A DNA stretch of 64,000 nucleotides from Lepas anatifera (Eukaryota > Arthropoda > Thecostraca > Lepadidae). The stretch lies in contig JAOTON010002205.1 of assembly GCA_034440635.1 (NCBI GenBank), forward strand, positions 372,001 to 436,000, in the 5' to 3' direction. Under the pieces are notes generated by a model. The model was not told the DNA's origin. It searched no databases and saw nothing but the letters and a program-made list of their open reading frames with translations. Of this stretch, positions 10,731-27,022 are shown piece by piece. Position numbers and translations under genes: made by a program. How positions within the stretch are numbered: the stretch's first letter is position 1; each line of letters starts with the position of its first letter.

Positions 10731-11438
10731 GAACTCGGCTCCTATGCCGGATAGGGAAAAATGGAAACACTGTTGAATAGCTCATACAAATTCATGGAGA
10801 AACTATATCAGTAACTTTTTGGCTCAGGCCAATATTGAGGTTATGATAGGTCAAAGAATGTGGCATGATAGAGAAGAGTCTCCGGGTTATAATGTATGAC
10901 AGAGTGGAGTTAGGATAATTTTAGGCACCATTCGCTGGCTCTTTTTTTTACATGCAATTCTATTGCTAGAAAAGGTCCGCCATCCATTTAAACGGGTAGC
11001 CAGGCGTGCCCCTCCGCGATCCCAACAACAGTACCCTTACGTTAACACCACCAGAACATAAAGTATTACAAGTCGCGGCACGCCCTGCTAGGAAAAAGAA
11101 AGTAACTTAAAGAAAGCATAATAAATATCATACTATTAGTAAAAACTGCCAGTAGTAGCTCCCGGTAAATATACAGGGAGCAGGAATACAGGTCTATTTA
11201 GGTTAAATGCACAATAATTTAGCTCATTACCGGTTAGATTGTTAGTCTTTTTCCAAACGGGACTACCCAAAACTGGAGATTCGTGTTAGCCCCTCCGAGA
11301 TTCTGGCGAAAAGATAGAGGCCTAGTAACATTCGCCAGAGAACTCGGAAGACAGAAAGCAAATTAGGGCAGACATGCAGGCATAGGCAAGCAAGCAAGCA
11401 AGCAGGCAAATTAGCAAGCAAGCGCAGCGGGAGTCAGA
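10731..11438. other. Intergenic DNA, nothing recognised
   Basis: No gene. A short (caag)n/(caggcaag)n stretch at 11388-11425 leads into the microsatellite that follows. Confidence 0.45.
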
Positions 11439-11660
<222 letters not shown>

Positions 11661-11819
11661 GCAGTCACCCACCCACGCACGGCAGACATCCACCTTCCCA
11701 CCCACAAGTACTCCCTCTTGCCCACCTACAAGCACACTATCCCACTCACATACATGCACGCCCACACCCACACACATTGTGCTCCGGTGCATCATCACCA
11801 CCATCAGCGCCGGTCATCG

Positions 11820-14800
11820 AGGCTCATTATTAAGAATTATATAATTGCAAAAGAATACTTCTCTGATATATTTTTTAAGCACATGTTTGTTTAGAGGAAC
11901 TTCCGTTATACATTTAAAGGTTGGACATATAGTTTTGTTCCAAATTTCAGGTGCAGAGCATGCCAGAGCAAATTTCCTGTAATTTGTTGTAGCCTGAGGT
12001 ATTTCAAAGTGTCTAATCAATCTCGTATTAGTTGTTCTGTATTTCTGAAAAAGAGACGATATCACATCTGGCATTGTACCATCCAATACTTTCGACAATA
12101 TAATAACTTTTTGTTCTGAGACTAGTTCAGGGAATTTAAGTATTTTTAATTTTAGAAACAGTTCATTTGTGTGGTAATAATAGGGTTTTTGTCGATGATT
12201 CGAATAGCACGTTTCTGTAATTTGATGATCTTATCGAGTGGATTCGTAATTACTACCCCAAACCATTGCACAATAATTTAGATGGGGCAATATAAAGGCG
12301 TTATACAAATGAGTGAGTTCGTGCGATGATAGGAAATACTTGGCTCTGCTCATGATTCCTAAACTTCTACTTATAATCGAAGACACATGAAGGATGTGCG
12401 AATTCCACTTAAGCTTTTCGTCAATATAAACGCCAAGATACTTTACAGTTTCTTCACGTTTAAGCTGCATTCCATTTAGTCTTACATCAAAATTTCTAAT
12501 GTTAGCGCTAGAATAAAGCTGATAATGAGATTTTGAAGCATTAGAGACAAACGATTGGACTGAAACCATTTTGACACTTCTGGAAGAACTTTATAGATTT
12601 TTGACTGTACACTTCTCACATCATCCCCGAGATTATAATAGCAGTATCATCTGCAAATAAGTAAAATATAGTTTCAATGGACACTCGATACAGATCATTA
12701 ATGTATAAAATAAATAATAGTGGTCCTAGTATTGATCCCTGTGGTACTCCCGTCCTTAATTGTTTTGCATGAGAGATGACCCCCTTAATTTTAGTCCTCT
12801 GAAATCTGTTAGTTAGATATGAAGAAATAATATTATACAATTTACCCTTAATACAAATGTGATTTAATTTTTGCAATAGTATGCCTAGACTAACCGTATC
12901 GAATGCTTTTTTCAAGTCTAAATAAATTCCACATGATGTGTTACCCTTTTCTAAAGATTTTGTTACGCTCTCGTAAAGATGTACCAGAGGCATGTACGTA
13001 CTATGCTTTTTCTAAAGCCGAACTGAAATGAATATAAGATGTTATTTTCGATCAAATAATCACAGATATATTGGTATAGTACCCGTTCCAAAATTTTGGA
13101 GAAGATGGGTAACAATGAAATGGGTCTATAGTTCGTAAATCTATCTTTTTCACCTGATTTAAATATAGGGACCACTACTGCTTCTTTTAACATCTTTGGG
13201 AATATACCTTTCTTAAGACATAGGTTGAAAAAATATGTCAAATTACAAAGACAACTTTTATATGTACGATGCAGAATCTTTGTGCTAATTCCATCAATGC
13301 CACCACCCACTTGTTTTAGTGATTTGATGATATTTTCTATCTGTTGTTGGTTTGTTGAAAGTTCAGCCGTAAATGGTGGGTGTGAGTAATCTTCGAGATA
13401 TTCTATAGGATTTATGTTCGAAACAGGAATGTCTTTTTCAAGTGTTGATCCAATTGTAGCAAAAAAATCGTTAAATCCATTCGCTATGTCATCATCTTTG
13501 TACTCCCCGGAACTATTATCAAAAAACACAGAGGGATATGATGTACTTTTCACAGTGTTTCGATTCATAATTTCATCCAAAAGTTTCCACGTTTGTTTTC
13601 CATCCCCTTATGAGCTTCAAACTCAGACATATAGTACTTCCTCTTACTTTCCTTAATAATTTTAGTCAGGTAGTTTCTATAAAGTTTATATTTATTTTCA
13701 TGTTGTCTCAGCACAGGATCATTTTCACTATTTGTTTTTTTCCTATTTTTGTGTGAAATATACCTATGATACAGTTTGTTCTTATAATTTATAGACGCTA
13801 GTATCCCTGGAGAAATCCACGGTTTAATTGGAGTTTTCCTTCTACATGGTTTAAATGATTTCGAAAATTTATCAATTCCAGTTTTATAAGTATTTATAAG
13901 AACTTCACAAGCCTCATCAGGATCATTGATGTTTTGAAAATTGGCTAATTCCGAAACAATATAATCATTGAGTTCTTTTTCTTTGGACCAGTCTAAAGTC
14001 TTTATCATAATTGTCGTTTTTGTATTAACTAATCTTTTTTTAAAGTTATATATATAGGTAAATGATCAGATATATCAGTTACAATTATACCTGAATGTGC
14101 AACTTGATCTGTATTACTGACAAAAAATTATCCAATAAGGTATGAGAATTTGATGCAAACCTAGTTGCCCTTGAGACCAGAGGCAAAAGGTTGTATGATA
14201 ACATCAGGGTTAGAAACTTATGTGCGTTTTTGTCATCTTTAGTCTTTAATAAATCATAGTTGAAGTCCCCTGCCAATACATAGTCATTTTTACACGGATT
14301 TATTGAGTCCAAAACCTTTTCAAAATGTTCCAGAAAGCTATTGCTATCCTGGTTTGGAGGTTTATAAACCTCACCAACCACGAAATGTTTCCCATGTTTA
14401 TCTCCTGCGTTCTCTACTTCTACAAAAGTGGATTCTATTTGTTCAAACTCTAGATCTGCCCTTCTTCTAGAGGTATATTTTTTGTTCACATATATTGCTG
14501 TTCCTCCCCTGATTATTTTCCCGACTCGATGAATATAGTTCATATTCATCTATATCAAAATATTTTTCGATTTCTTTTTTCAGCCATGTCTCCGCGATGC
14601 AAATAATAGACCAAGTTATGCCAGATTGTGATAGAAATGTTTTGATTTCATCAAACTTGTTTTTGATTGATCGCGCATTTATATCGATAATTTGAAAACT
14701 ATTTGATATATTCATTTTAATGGGAGGTACATAGTATTCACATTTATTTGTTATTTCAATAAATTGCTGGTTTAAATCAGAAGTATCTTCAAGTACTATA

Positions 14801-14840
14801 TCTTTAAAAGGATTCTCAAACATTTCAGAGAACATCACGA
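11820..14840 (-). mobile_element. AT-rich non-LTR retrotransposon (jockey/CR1 superfamily), decayed
   Basis: Read on -, fragments follow the order of an ORF2. The endonuclease start is at 14838-14467 (IIDINARSIKNKFDEIKTFL, then IICIAETWL). The endonuclease core is at 14549-14085 (GGTAIYVNKKYTS, VLAGDFNYDLL). The linker is at 14008-13565. RT part 1 is at 13580-12963 (GGGIDGISTKIL, EAVVVPIFKSGEKDRFTNYR). RT part 2 is at 12993-12616 (LDLKKAFDTVS, GVPQGSILGPLLFILYINDL, LFADDTAI). The thumb is at 12569-12231. A C-terminal piece is at 12098-11814. At least six frameshifts or stops separate them. It is much more AT-rich than the CR1-like element at 4830, so the two are different lineages. No ORF1 was recognised beyond 14850. 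Confidence 0.88.
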
Positions 14841-15136
14841 CAGATATCTTCTAGGTCTTGGTTTGCACCTGTCAATGCATCGCTGTGTATATATAGCTTT
14901 GTTTGGTGTTCAGTTTTATCAGAATTGAAAATGCAGTTAAGGCAACCCCGAACGACCAACGCTTGATAAGGAGCAACGACGTCCTGCGTTCATACGTACA
15001 AACTGAAAAAAACTACTAGATATACCTTAAGCTTTTTCTGTCCCACATCTGGGGAATCTAGAACAATACTATAAATACTAATGATACTAGAAAGAATTAT
15101 TAAATACTAAGATAAAGGTAAGATTAAACGCGAAGA
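14841..15136. other. Flank of the - strand LINE, no gene
   Basis: AT-rich sequence that may hold the 5' end of the LINE. No ORF or repeat boundary could be placed. Confidence 0.4.
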
Positions 15137-15172
15137 TTCGGTCGCCGCGGCTAATCGACCGCGGCGACCGAA
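15137..15172. repeat. Perfect 14-bp stem hairpin, GC-rich
   Basis: The arms are 15137-15150 (ttcggtcgccgcgg) and 15159-15172 (its exact reverse complement), with an 8-base loop ctaatcga. It opens an abrupt GC-rich island (15137-15345) in AT-rich DNA. Confidence 0.9.
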
Positions 15173-15345
15173 GACCCGGAGCCGCAGAGTGGCCGCCGCG
15201 GCGGGCGGCGGGAGGCCGTCCCGGTACAGCGACCGGCGGATACGAAACCACGCAACCGCAGAGCGGACGTCACCCGCCCACGGCCGGACGGCCAGCCGCC
15301 GGCAAGCTGCGGCGGCGCCAGCCCCCAATAAGCAGCCAGGGCCAA
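15173..15345. other. GC-rich island, function unknown
   Basis: About 170 bp of strongly GC- and CpG-rich sequence bounded by AT-rich DNA on both sides. Frames open on both strands without a recognisable motif. It could be a fragment of rRNA-like or exon sequence, but I could not match it. Confidence 0.4.
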
Positions 15346-15644
15346 ACAAAGAGAGAAAAAACAATTTCACATGAAGACCTTTTTTCCTCGAACAACCACT
15401 GATGCTTGCTGGTAATGCTACTTGTATCAAAATGAAGGTGATAACACATGTACCATAACACCATTTCTTCAGTCCCTATCCCGCAAAAATTCAAGGTGGC
15501 GCACCCGCCTCCTAAGCTGACATAAGAACAATTTTTATGGTCAAGTTTACATAAATATAATCTTGGCCTAGATATCAACCAATATTTCACACACACAAAA
15601 ACATTTGAGGCTGGTTGTCACAAAAATATCTATAATTTATCATA

Positions 15645-15832
15645 AAGAGCAAGAAAGAAAGAAGGAGGCAAGGGAGAAAGGGAGTTTAGAAGGGAAGGGG
15701 GGGAGAGCGCGCGAGAGAGAGAGAGGGGGAGAGAAGCAGGGAGGAAGAAGATGGAAAGAATTAAGAAGGAGGAGCAGGGAGAGAGGGTGGAAGGAAGTAA
15801 GGAAGAGATTCACTGAGGGAGTGTGGAAGACT
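15645..15832 (+). repeat. Polypurine (GA-rich) tract
   Basis: Almost 190 bp of nearly pure purine (agaaagaaagaaggaggcaa, then gagagagagaggggga). The apparent ORF of Lys/Glu/Arg residues is a by-product of composition. Confidence 0.9.
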
Positions 15833-16019
15833 TCCTGACCAAGAGGCTAAACAATGGTATACACCTATGAGTAAGCCGAACCGTACAGCATTCCATTAGG
15901 GTCAGCATGTGTCTCTTTCTCACCACATTTGTAGCCCATGTCTCCTACAGCTGATTGCGAGCCAGCACTCCAAACAGCTCCATGAACATAGTTACAGGTT
16001 ACAGGAAATAGAATTATAA

Positions 16020-16990
16020 CTAATACAACTGTTCTAGGTCAAAATATAAAAATGACCTGACCTGAAATCAGGTCAAGGTCCCTTTCCAACCTAGCATAGT
16101 CAGTATGCGTATCAATCGACTCACAATAACACTCCAAATGGAATGGAATCAAAATAAAAATTTTATCATCATTCCTGCAAAGTCTGAAACCTGTTTCAGT
16201 AGCCCCAGATGACCTCTCAAAGGTCACAGGTCAAAAATTGTAACATGAACCTGGAAAGGGGCCCAGGATGCAAGGATTTCGAGAATGTTGCTTGCCGCCC
16301 CGGTAGCTCAGTTGGTAGAGCGTTGGGCTCCGGCTCGCTGCTCAGAAGCATGCAGTGGCAGTGCATGTCCAGGCTTGGGATCGGTTCCCCTGAGACGCTC
16401 CGGCGCTCAATAGTTTACCCGACGTACAGGTCGGCTAGCAACTGACTGATGAGAGGGTGACCTGAGCGGGGCGGCCGTCCCTGTGCTTTGTGGGACATTA
16501 AACTTTGGCTTCTAAATCAACCCGTCATTGTGGGAGTTGCTGGTTCGGGTGGTGGGGTCGGGGTCTCCGTGACAAGTCCCTTGATGACTTTAGTGAGACT
16601 CCGACTCCAACAGTCGTACTAGGAACAACTTGAACAAAATTTATAAAAAATGTGGAGGTATTCACAGTTGTATCTACACAAATACGGCCCAGTGTTCACC
16701 ATGTATTTCCAATGGAGAGGTCATTATCTGTACCTGACCCTAGGTTATCGATATCAAAAATCCCGTAATATGTCTTTTAGTACTCGTAGGGCCCATTATG
16801 TGGCATAAGTTTCAATCCGATAAATTCACCCATTTCTTACTTATGCCACCTTAAACATTTTTGGTGGTGAGGTTACTTGACCTGCACCGGTGACCTGAGA
16901 TGACCCAACCTTAAAATTTTGGGGAAAGCTGCGGAATTGATCAAGAATAAGGTGTGCCAAGTACGTCGGTGCTTCACGCCGCCGTTTTTT
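16020..16990 (+). repeat. Interspersed repeat family X (TGACCTGA-rich), copy split by a SINE
   Basis: The blocks aaaatgacctgacctgaaat, atcaatcgactcacaataac, tgacctctcaaaggtca and, past the SINE, ttgacctg...ttaaaattttgg...gaattgatcaagaataagg follow the same order as in the copies at 41870-42860 (+) and 49310-50325 (-). Sequence between 16294 and 16640 is a later SINE insertion. Confidence 0.65.
16294..16640 (+). mobile_element. tRNA-derived SINE, copy 1
   Basis: It starts with a tRNA-like head containing a good A box (tagctcagttggtagagcg) and a B-box-like segment (gggatcggttcccctga) about 55 bases further on. A body follows with ggggcggccgtccctgtgct, tttgtgggacattaaacttt and acaagtcccttgatgacttt, ending aacttgaacaaaat with a short A-rich tail. 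The same head and body occur in reverse at 47632-47975 and 60435-60780. The wide spacing of the A and B boxes and the imperfect acceptor stem argue against a functional tRNA gene. Pol III transcription is inferred from the boxes. Confidence 0.88.
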
Positions 16991-17195
16991 CGTGCCGCTG
17001 GAAAACCCGAGGGGGTGTTTAAACACCCCCACCGGGGCGAGGGTCAAGGGGGCGCCACCAACCTTTCAGGGGGTGCACAAGTCAAATCGGACGGGGAATG
17101 TGCCACTTTGCCCTCCTGGATCCGCCCATGTCAACCGGAACGTAAATGTCCGGGCACCTGCGATGTGGTCACATCCCCAACATCAATATACCATA
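16990..17195 (+). repeat. G-rich interspersed repeat, family Y, with perfect 20-bp palindrome
   Basis: It contains the palindrome gggggtgtttaaacaccccc at 17011-17030, then cgagggtcaagggggcgcca, tttcagggggtgcac, a ctggatccgccc core and cacctgcgatgtggtcacat. The last block recurs at 41535-41560 as cacctgcgatgtgattgcat. Confidence 0.6.
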
Positions 17196-18164
17196 TGAGT
17201 GCAACATCTGCATCACTCATTGATAGCTTACATGCAGTGGCGGATTCAAAGAGGGCATGTGAGCTCAAGCCCTCCCCGCAATGTTTGAGTGCCTGCAGCT
17301 AATGCATAGGCGGACGATGCGAGGTTTTGGTGTGTGGTGCTCGAGCCCTGTAGCCCCCCCCCCGAAACAAAGTCCAGGGTCTTCCACTGCTTCAAGGGTG
17401 TAATTTGCCCCAAAAATCTTTGGGTATGCTCATCCGGTTGGGGGCGGCACCCCATAGAGGCGGCACCCTTCATTGCTCCAGATCTGCTATTCATGGGTTT
17501 TTGCTTCTTTTACAATACACAGAACATTTTATTTTAATGGTGGGCAGGTATTGTACATAATTTTCCAAACATGTTCGCTTTCTACGCGACATTGGAAAGC
17601 TACATACAGGTCTTAAAAGATTCCAGTCTGAGCAGTATATTTATCCACGGGTGACGTATATGTTTTTTGTTTGTTAAATGTTACCTTCGGGATGGCAGAG
17701 TGGATGAAAAGTGAAACAAAAGCCAAAAGCTAACTCACTTTATGAAAAGCTCGCTGAGAGCACTCTAAAAAACGTGTGAACTGTTGGAACTCAACATTTA
17801 TTTATTCCATCAATATACCAGAACAATGAGCATTTTAATGCATGCATACAACGCACATAACTATAACCGCATCCATACTACCCTGTACACCTCATCAGTG
17901 AACCCCAGCTCCCCTATTCCTCCCCCTCCCCCATACACACAGCAGATCGCATAACATATACACACATCAGATCGCAATAAATGTCGCCTAACACATATGC
18001 CACAATATAACACACATGGCCCCTAACACAGCCATTGTCCCGCCGGAGAAGTTCGATTTGAAACATCAGCATTCTGTAAACATCAATTAATTTCACAACT
18101 GAACTGGTACATGTCCCTTATTTTTTGCCCTAACGCCTTTTATTTTTTGCCCTAACACATAGCA
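17196..18164. other. Intergenic DNA with repeat fragments
   Basis: A degraded G/C-rich fragment (17225-17480, cagtggcggattcaaagag) is likely another repeat remnant. The rest (17480-18164) shows no gene. Confidence 0.45.
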
Positions 18165-18690
18165 GCGTCAAGAATCAGGGTGGTAGTGGTGAGTCAGGGG
18201 CGGCACGAATCAGGGCAGAGAAGATAAGCCAAAGGCGATAGTGATGAGCCGGGGCGGCAATTATGGACTAGAGACAGCACAGATTAGGGTGTAAGTACTA
18301 AGCTTGGAGCGACAGTGATTGGCCGGGGTGGCAAGAAACAGGGCAAGTCATAAGTAGAGGGTGGCAGTGATGAGCTATGAACTATGGGCGGCACGAATCG
18401 GGGTAGGAGTGATAGGACGGACGATGGCGGCAGTTAGGTATGTACTAGGAGTGACACGAACCAGGGCGGAAATGATAAGCTGGGGAAGGCGGTGATTACC
18501 GGGGGCGACAGTGATGAGCCCGAGGCGGCACGAATCAGGGCAAAGGCGATAGCCGAGGACGAGTATGGTGAGTCGGGGGTAGAAGTTATGAAGTGGGGGT
18601 GGTAGAATCAGGGCGGAAGTGATAAGCTGGGGACAGCAGTGACTCCCGGGGGCGACAGTGATGAGTCTGGAGTGGCATGAATCAAGGTCA
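18165..18690 (+). repeat. Irregular degenerate tandem repeat
   Basis: About 500 bp built from variants of gtgatgagccggggcggca and gcggcacgaatcagggcag, with uneven spacing. The long frame on - across it is a shadow of this repeat. Confidence 0.75.
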
Positions 18691-19753
18691 CTGTGCAAGC
18701 CCCTTGTGCGGGCATTTGTTCTTGTCTGGACCTCTTTGACAACCATGTGCTTAACGTGACTTCGGTCATTGAAGTGGTGATTATGAATGTTGAAGTATAA
18801 ACGTTTAAGTATAGCTTGTTTTAATGACTGTTTCAAACGGGGATTGTTTAGTTTCAAACATGAAATAGCTTTGAATGTTTCAAGAAAAATAGTAGAAACT
18901 GATAGGTATCTTTTTGGATCCTACTGACAGCATTGTTTAGCTGTAAATGCTTTGTTTGTATTCATAGTCTTGTGTTCGTACTCTTATTTGTATTCATAGT
19001 CGAGCCCCGGAACAGCCTCCGGCTATCTATTTACTATCAGAACTCTGTCATTTCGGGGGAGGGGGGTTGGAACCCCTAGTTCCCCCTTGTAACCGCCACT
19101 GTCCCGGTGCCCCCAGATAAACCAAATATGGACAAATTGCCTACCTTGTCCTCTGCCACTCGCTAGGCTTGTTCGGATGGCACAATTTGGAAGTAGCGAT
19201 TTTACCATGGGGACAGGCCGGTGCAGCCCGGTTTAGTCACTCCATAGTGGCTTCAAGGTGGTATTCCAATGTTGCCTCCGAGGTGTCCGTGAAATGCTGC
19301 CGAAAGCAGCTGTGTTTGACCCGGTGAGCCGAGGCCAATTTGGAATGGTTTTGGGTGGCCATAAGGCTTGTTCTATCTTATCATAGCATGCAACTATATC
19401 AATCGCTTATAAGTTATGAGGGATAAAAAATTTATTATATTATTAAAATATGGATTCATTTCCAGCTCGCCCTCACATGACATTCCATTTCAGTTGCAGA
19501 CTCGAATCTCAGGGGCTGCATTCCTCCTCAGTCAAATAAGCATCCACACACCCCACCCAGATAAACAGGTGAGGTTACGTATTAGACAGGTGATTATCAC
19601 CTATCAAACCAGATCTATAGCCAAAGTTATAGCATTAAATCCTCAAATGGTGTTTCTTTTCGGCTGAAGTGACAAGAATTCTGACTGTTTTCTAACCTGA
19701 GGAACTGCAACCTTGTTCATTCTTTTATCTATCTATAGACAGGCTGGAGCAAG
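18691..19753. other. Upstream region of WDR5
   Basis: No coding exon recognised. A possible 5' UTR acceptor (ctatctatagacag at 19730-19743) lies 10 bases before the WDR5 start codon, so the transcription start may be further upstream. A C/G-rich repeat remnant is at 19050-19120. Confidence 0.45.
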
Positions 19754-19858
19754 ATGTCGGAAGCGGCCCCTGAAAAGCGCGCAGATAATGAGAAGGTGCC
19801 TTCCGGATCTTCCGCACAATCTGGTAGCAACAACGCCACTGCAGCTGGAAAACCTGTG
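19754..19858 (+). CDS. WDR5: WDR5, coding exon 1 (residues 1-35)
   Basis: WDR5 (Drosophila wds) is the seven-bladed WD40 scaffold shared by MLL/SET1 histone H3K4 methyltransferase complexes. It acts in the nucleus and holds the catalytic subunit through its arginine (WIN) pocket and RbBP5 on the opposite face. Eight exons here sum to 1017 nt, 338 residues plus stop; human WDR5 has 334. This first exon encodes the variable, disordered Ser/Ala/Asn-rich N-terminus (MSEAAPEK to AAGKPV) that precedes the propeller in all orthologues. The start is supported by agcaagATG and by the length match. The donor is gtaaat at 19859, phase 0. Introns 1-6 are compact; intron 7 is at least 24 kb and contains other genes. 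Confidence 0.93.
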
Positions 19859-20001
19859 GTAAATATCTTTGGCATTAGAGGGATTCAGAAGACTCATATG
19901 CCAGGCCGTGGAAGCCTGTTCGAATGCCAGCTAAAATGTCAGTTGTAAGCTGAGAAGTAGTCCCTGGAGAACGGTTATGTAGTTTTTTATTTATTTTCTA
20001 A

Positions 20002-20271
<270 letters not shown>

Positions 20272-20323
20272 TGAGGAACTGAGAGCAACGCAGTAGGCCT
20301 TGACAGGCGCTTCCTCGCAGAGT

Positions 20324-20547
20324 GCATGACTGATGCTGATGCACACTTTATGCATGACTGATGCGAATGCACACTTAATGCATGACTGATGCCAATGCAC
20401 ACTTTATGCATGTCTGATGTTAATGAACACTTTATGTATGACGGATGCAAATGCACACTGTATGCATGATTGATTCTAATGAACACTTCGAACACGATTG
20501 ATGCTAATGAACACTTTATGCATGACTAATGCTCATGGACTGTATTT
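20324..20547 (+). repeat. 28-bp minisatellite in WDR5 intron 2, 8 units
   Basis: Tandem units begin gcatgactgatgc and end atgcacacttta(t), stepping by exactly 28 bases from 20324 (20324, 20352, 20380...). Later units are more diverged. It begins 70 bp after the exon 2 donor. Confidence 0.93.
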
Positions 20548-20740
20548 TAAATGAGGTTTATCAGTCTTCTGAGGAACATACCACTATATAAACCACTGGA
20601 TACCTGTGCCGAACTATGAACGCTTTTCACCAAATGAAAAGCAGTTTGCGTGAGCTATTTTCCCATCTCAGTAGCGTATTATGCCTGAATTGTGTAGGCT
20701 TTTTGCTGTGTAACAGTGGCTGTCTCCGTTTCCTCCACAG

Positions 20741-20904
20741 CTGCCGACAAGCTGATCAAGGTGTGGGGCGCGTACGACGGCAAGTTCGAGAAGACGATAG
20801 CCGGCCATAAGCTGGGGGTGTCGGACGTGGCCTGGGCATCGGACAGTCGCCTGCTTGTCTCCGCGTCCGACGACAAAACACTCAAAATCTGGGAGCTCAG
20901 CTCG
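20741..20904 (+). CDS. WDR5: WDR5, coding exon 3 (blades 1-2)
   Basis: Acceptor tttcctccacag, donor gtacgc at 20905. It encodes [20 protein letters not shown], then [20 protein letters not shown] and [14 protein letters not shown]. The GH...WG and DDKTLKIW signatures of two WD repeats are intact, including the Ser and Asp of the SASDD stretch that lines the arginine pocket in human WDR5. Codons are strongly GC-rich compared with the introns. Confidence 0.97.
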
Positions 20905-22055
20905 GTACGCGCGGGGTCGAGACGATTGTCTGTCCCAGGGACACGCCAGCTGCGTGGACATTTGCCGTGTAATGGCTTGACGTTTTGGAATCACCCATCG
21001 AACCAGTATGGATTTGTATTTGGCCTGGGTTAGGAAAAATGATCTGCTACATAGTATGCCCCCAAATAGCTGATTTTGAAAACCGCTAGTATATGATGAC
21101 ATATGAGAACAACGGTTGATGACAGATGATTACACAAACAACAATAGGGAGTGTTTAGATAACTAGATCTAACTATCATAACTAGATCGGAGCCACTTAC
21201 CATTTTGGATTATCAGGGCCTTAGAAAACAAAGGCTGGTATTGAGTGACTCATCGTGATGTAAATGTTGGGATTGGCCTTGCCTTGAAAAGTCCAGCATC
21301 GGTCCAAGTACCGAATGGTTTCGAAAAATTGTTGCCTATCGGAGCAATCACTGATCTGAAATGGATAATTTTTGGAAAACGGATAGGTTTGGCCGTCGAT
21401 GGACAGCTTTGTTATGGAGCGTGCAAGGGAAAGCTTATGTTCTTGTTCGGTTGTGAGAACACTTGTTGGCTTGTTGTGTGATCAGTTTTCTTTCTCTTAC
21501 CCGTAACACATGAGCAACCTCTGTACCACAGCCCTCGGTATGCACTGTTACGTCATACACGAGCCAGACGAAATATGGTGCGACCCAAGCGAGATATGGC
21601 ACTGCAGAACGGGCCAGTGTAAAAAGCAAATTCGTTCATTGCATTTTAACGAAACATTTATATAAGGTCTAAAACTCCTTTGGAATTTGTCCCTTTGGAA
21701 TTTGTAGTAGTCAAATCACTGATACCCAATGAAAATATTGTATTTTAGATAACAATTCTGTCAAGGAATGTTATTCCCCCATTATTTTGCTTGCTTCTGT
21801 TCCGGACTAAACCCAAGGTCCTTATTCCATAGAAGGACTAAGACCGAGTGGCAAATATGTACCAGACACCTGGATACATGAGTCGATTGGTCCGTTCCCG
21901 CGGTCGGTACCGTACTGAGGCTGCTTATGTATCCAAGATATGTGTGGATATGTCATCAAAATGTCAACGTTTTTATTTCCACCGAGCTGATGATTTTTTT
22001 CTTTTGTCGTCGTCTTGAATCAGAGTACCATTCTTTGCCTAACATTTCTCACTAA

Positions 22056-22196
<141 letters not shown>

Positions 22197-22508
22197 TAGT
22201 ATGAGAAAATAATGCTACAGTAATAGAATAAGGATAATCCGTAGTCTATGCAACTGATATGCGAAATTGTTGGAGGCCTAACAAAGCACGAATGAGTTGC
22301 GTTCATAGATAATGCTTACCAGTAAAGCCTAGTTGTCGAAATCGCAGTCCTAATGTTCGCCACTGGCCAGTACGTTTGTCAGTATGTTTGCCACTGTCTT
22401 CACGTCCACAGTGGGTCATTCCTGTTTCTGTTTCCCTGTGTTACCCGCCGTAAGATGCCGCTAAAATTGGGGCAAGGTTTGTTAAAATGAATTTGTTGTG
22501 GTAACTAT

Positions 22509-23014
22509 GGGCTTGTTCCAGCGCCTCCTTAGAAAAAGATGAGAGTAGCTTGGAGTAAGTCGGAGCAGGCGCAAAACCAGTGTCCGCTGGACCGATTTCG
22601 GATGAGATTGGATGAGATATCAGCTGATTGCGCCTGATCAGCACCAATATGGCGGGCGTGGGGCAGCTAAGAAACTAATTTGATTTGATTAAGGCCTCTG
22701 ATACTCATTTAATGCATTTTAGTGAAAGTGGAATACAGATAAACAACGTAATCAAAACCTTTAGCTGCCCACAAACGTCGTTTCTCGCTGTAAAACAGCT
22801 TATTTTAGTTTCTCAATTGAAATTAGTGCTCCACAATTGAGCTCCTCCAGCCTCCTCTGAAAACCACCTTTCGTTTGAGAGGAGGTTGGATTAGATTTGA
22901 GATGAGCTTTGGCGAGCTTGGAGGAAGTTTAAGGAGGCGCTGGACTGGGTGAGAGGAAGTTGGAGAAGCTTTGAGGAAGTTGGAGCAGGTTTGAGGAGGC
23001 GCTGGAACAGGCCC
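22509..23014. mobile_element. MITE in WDR5 intron 4, about 21-bp TIRs, TAT duplication
   Basis: The left end gggcttgttccagcgcctcc is matched inverted by the right end ggaggcgctggaacaggccc (one mismatch). Both ends are flanked by tat (22506-22508 and 23015-23017). A 3-bp A/T target duplication and GGGC-initial TIRs are typical of PIF/Harbinger elements. There is no coding capacity: 506 bp, with internal runs of ggaggaagttggag near the right end. The superfamily is inferred from the ends only. Confidence 0.8.
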
Positions 23015-23061
23015 TATGTATGCGTCTTGTTTATAAATCCGTTCACCAAGAAGGTGTAATT

Positions 23062-27022
<3,961 letters not shown>

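Noticed and set aside
15605..15838. 77-codon Lys/Glu/Arg frame on +
   Set aside because: It follows from the polypurine tract.
16294..16380. Functional tRNA gene
   Set aside because: Good A box, but the box spacing is too long, no acceptor stem pairs cleanly, and the same sequence with a common body occurs three times. It is a SINE head.
18375..18857. 160-codon frame on -
   Set aside because: Most of it translates the degenerate tandem repeat at 18165-18690.
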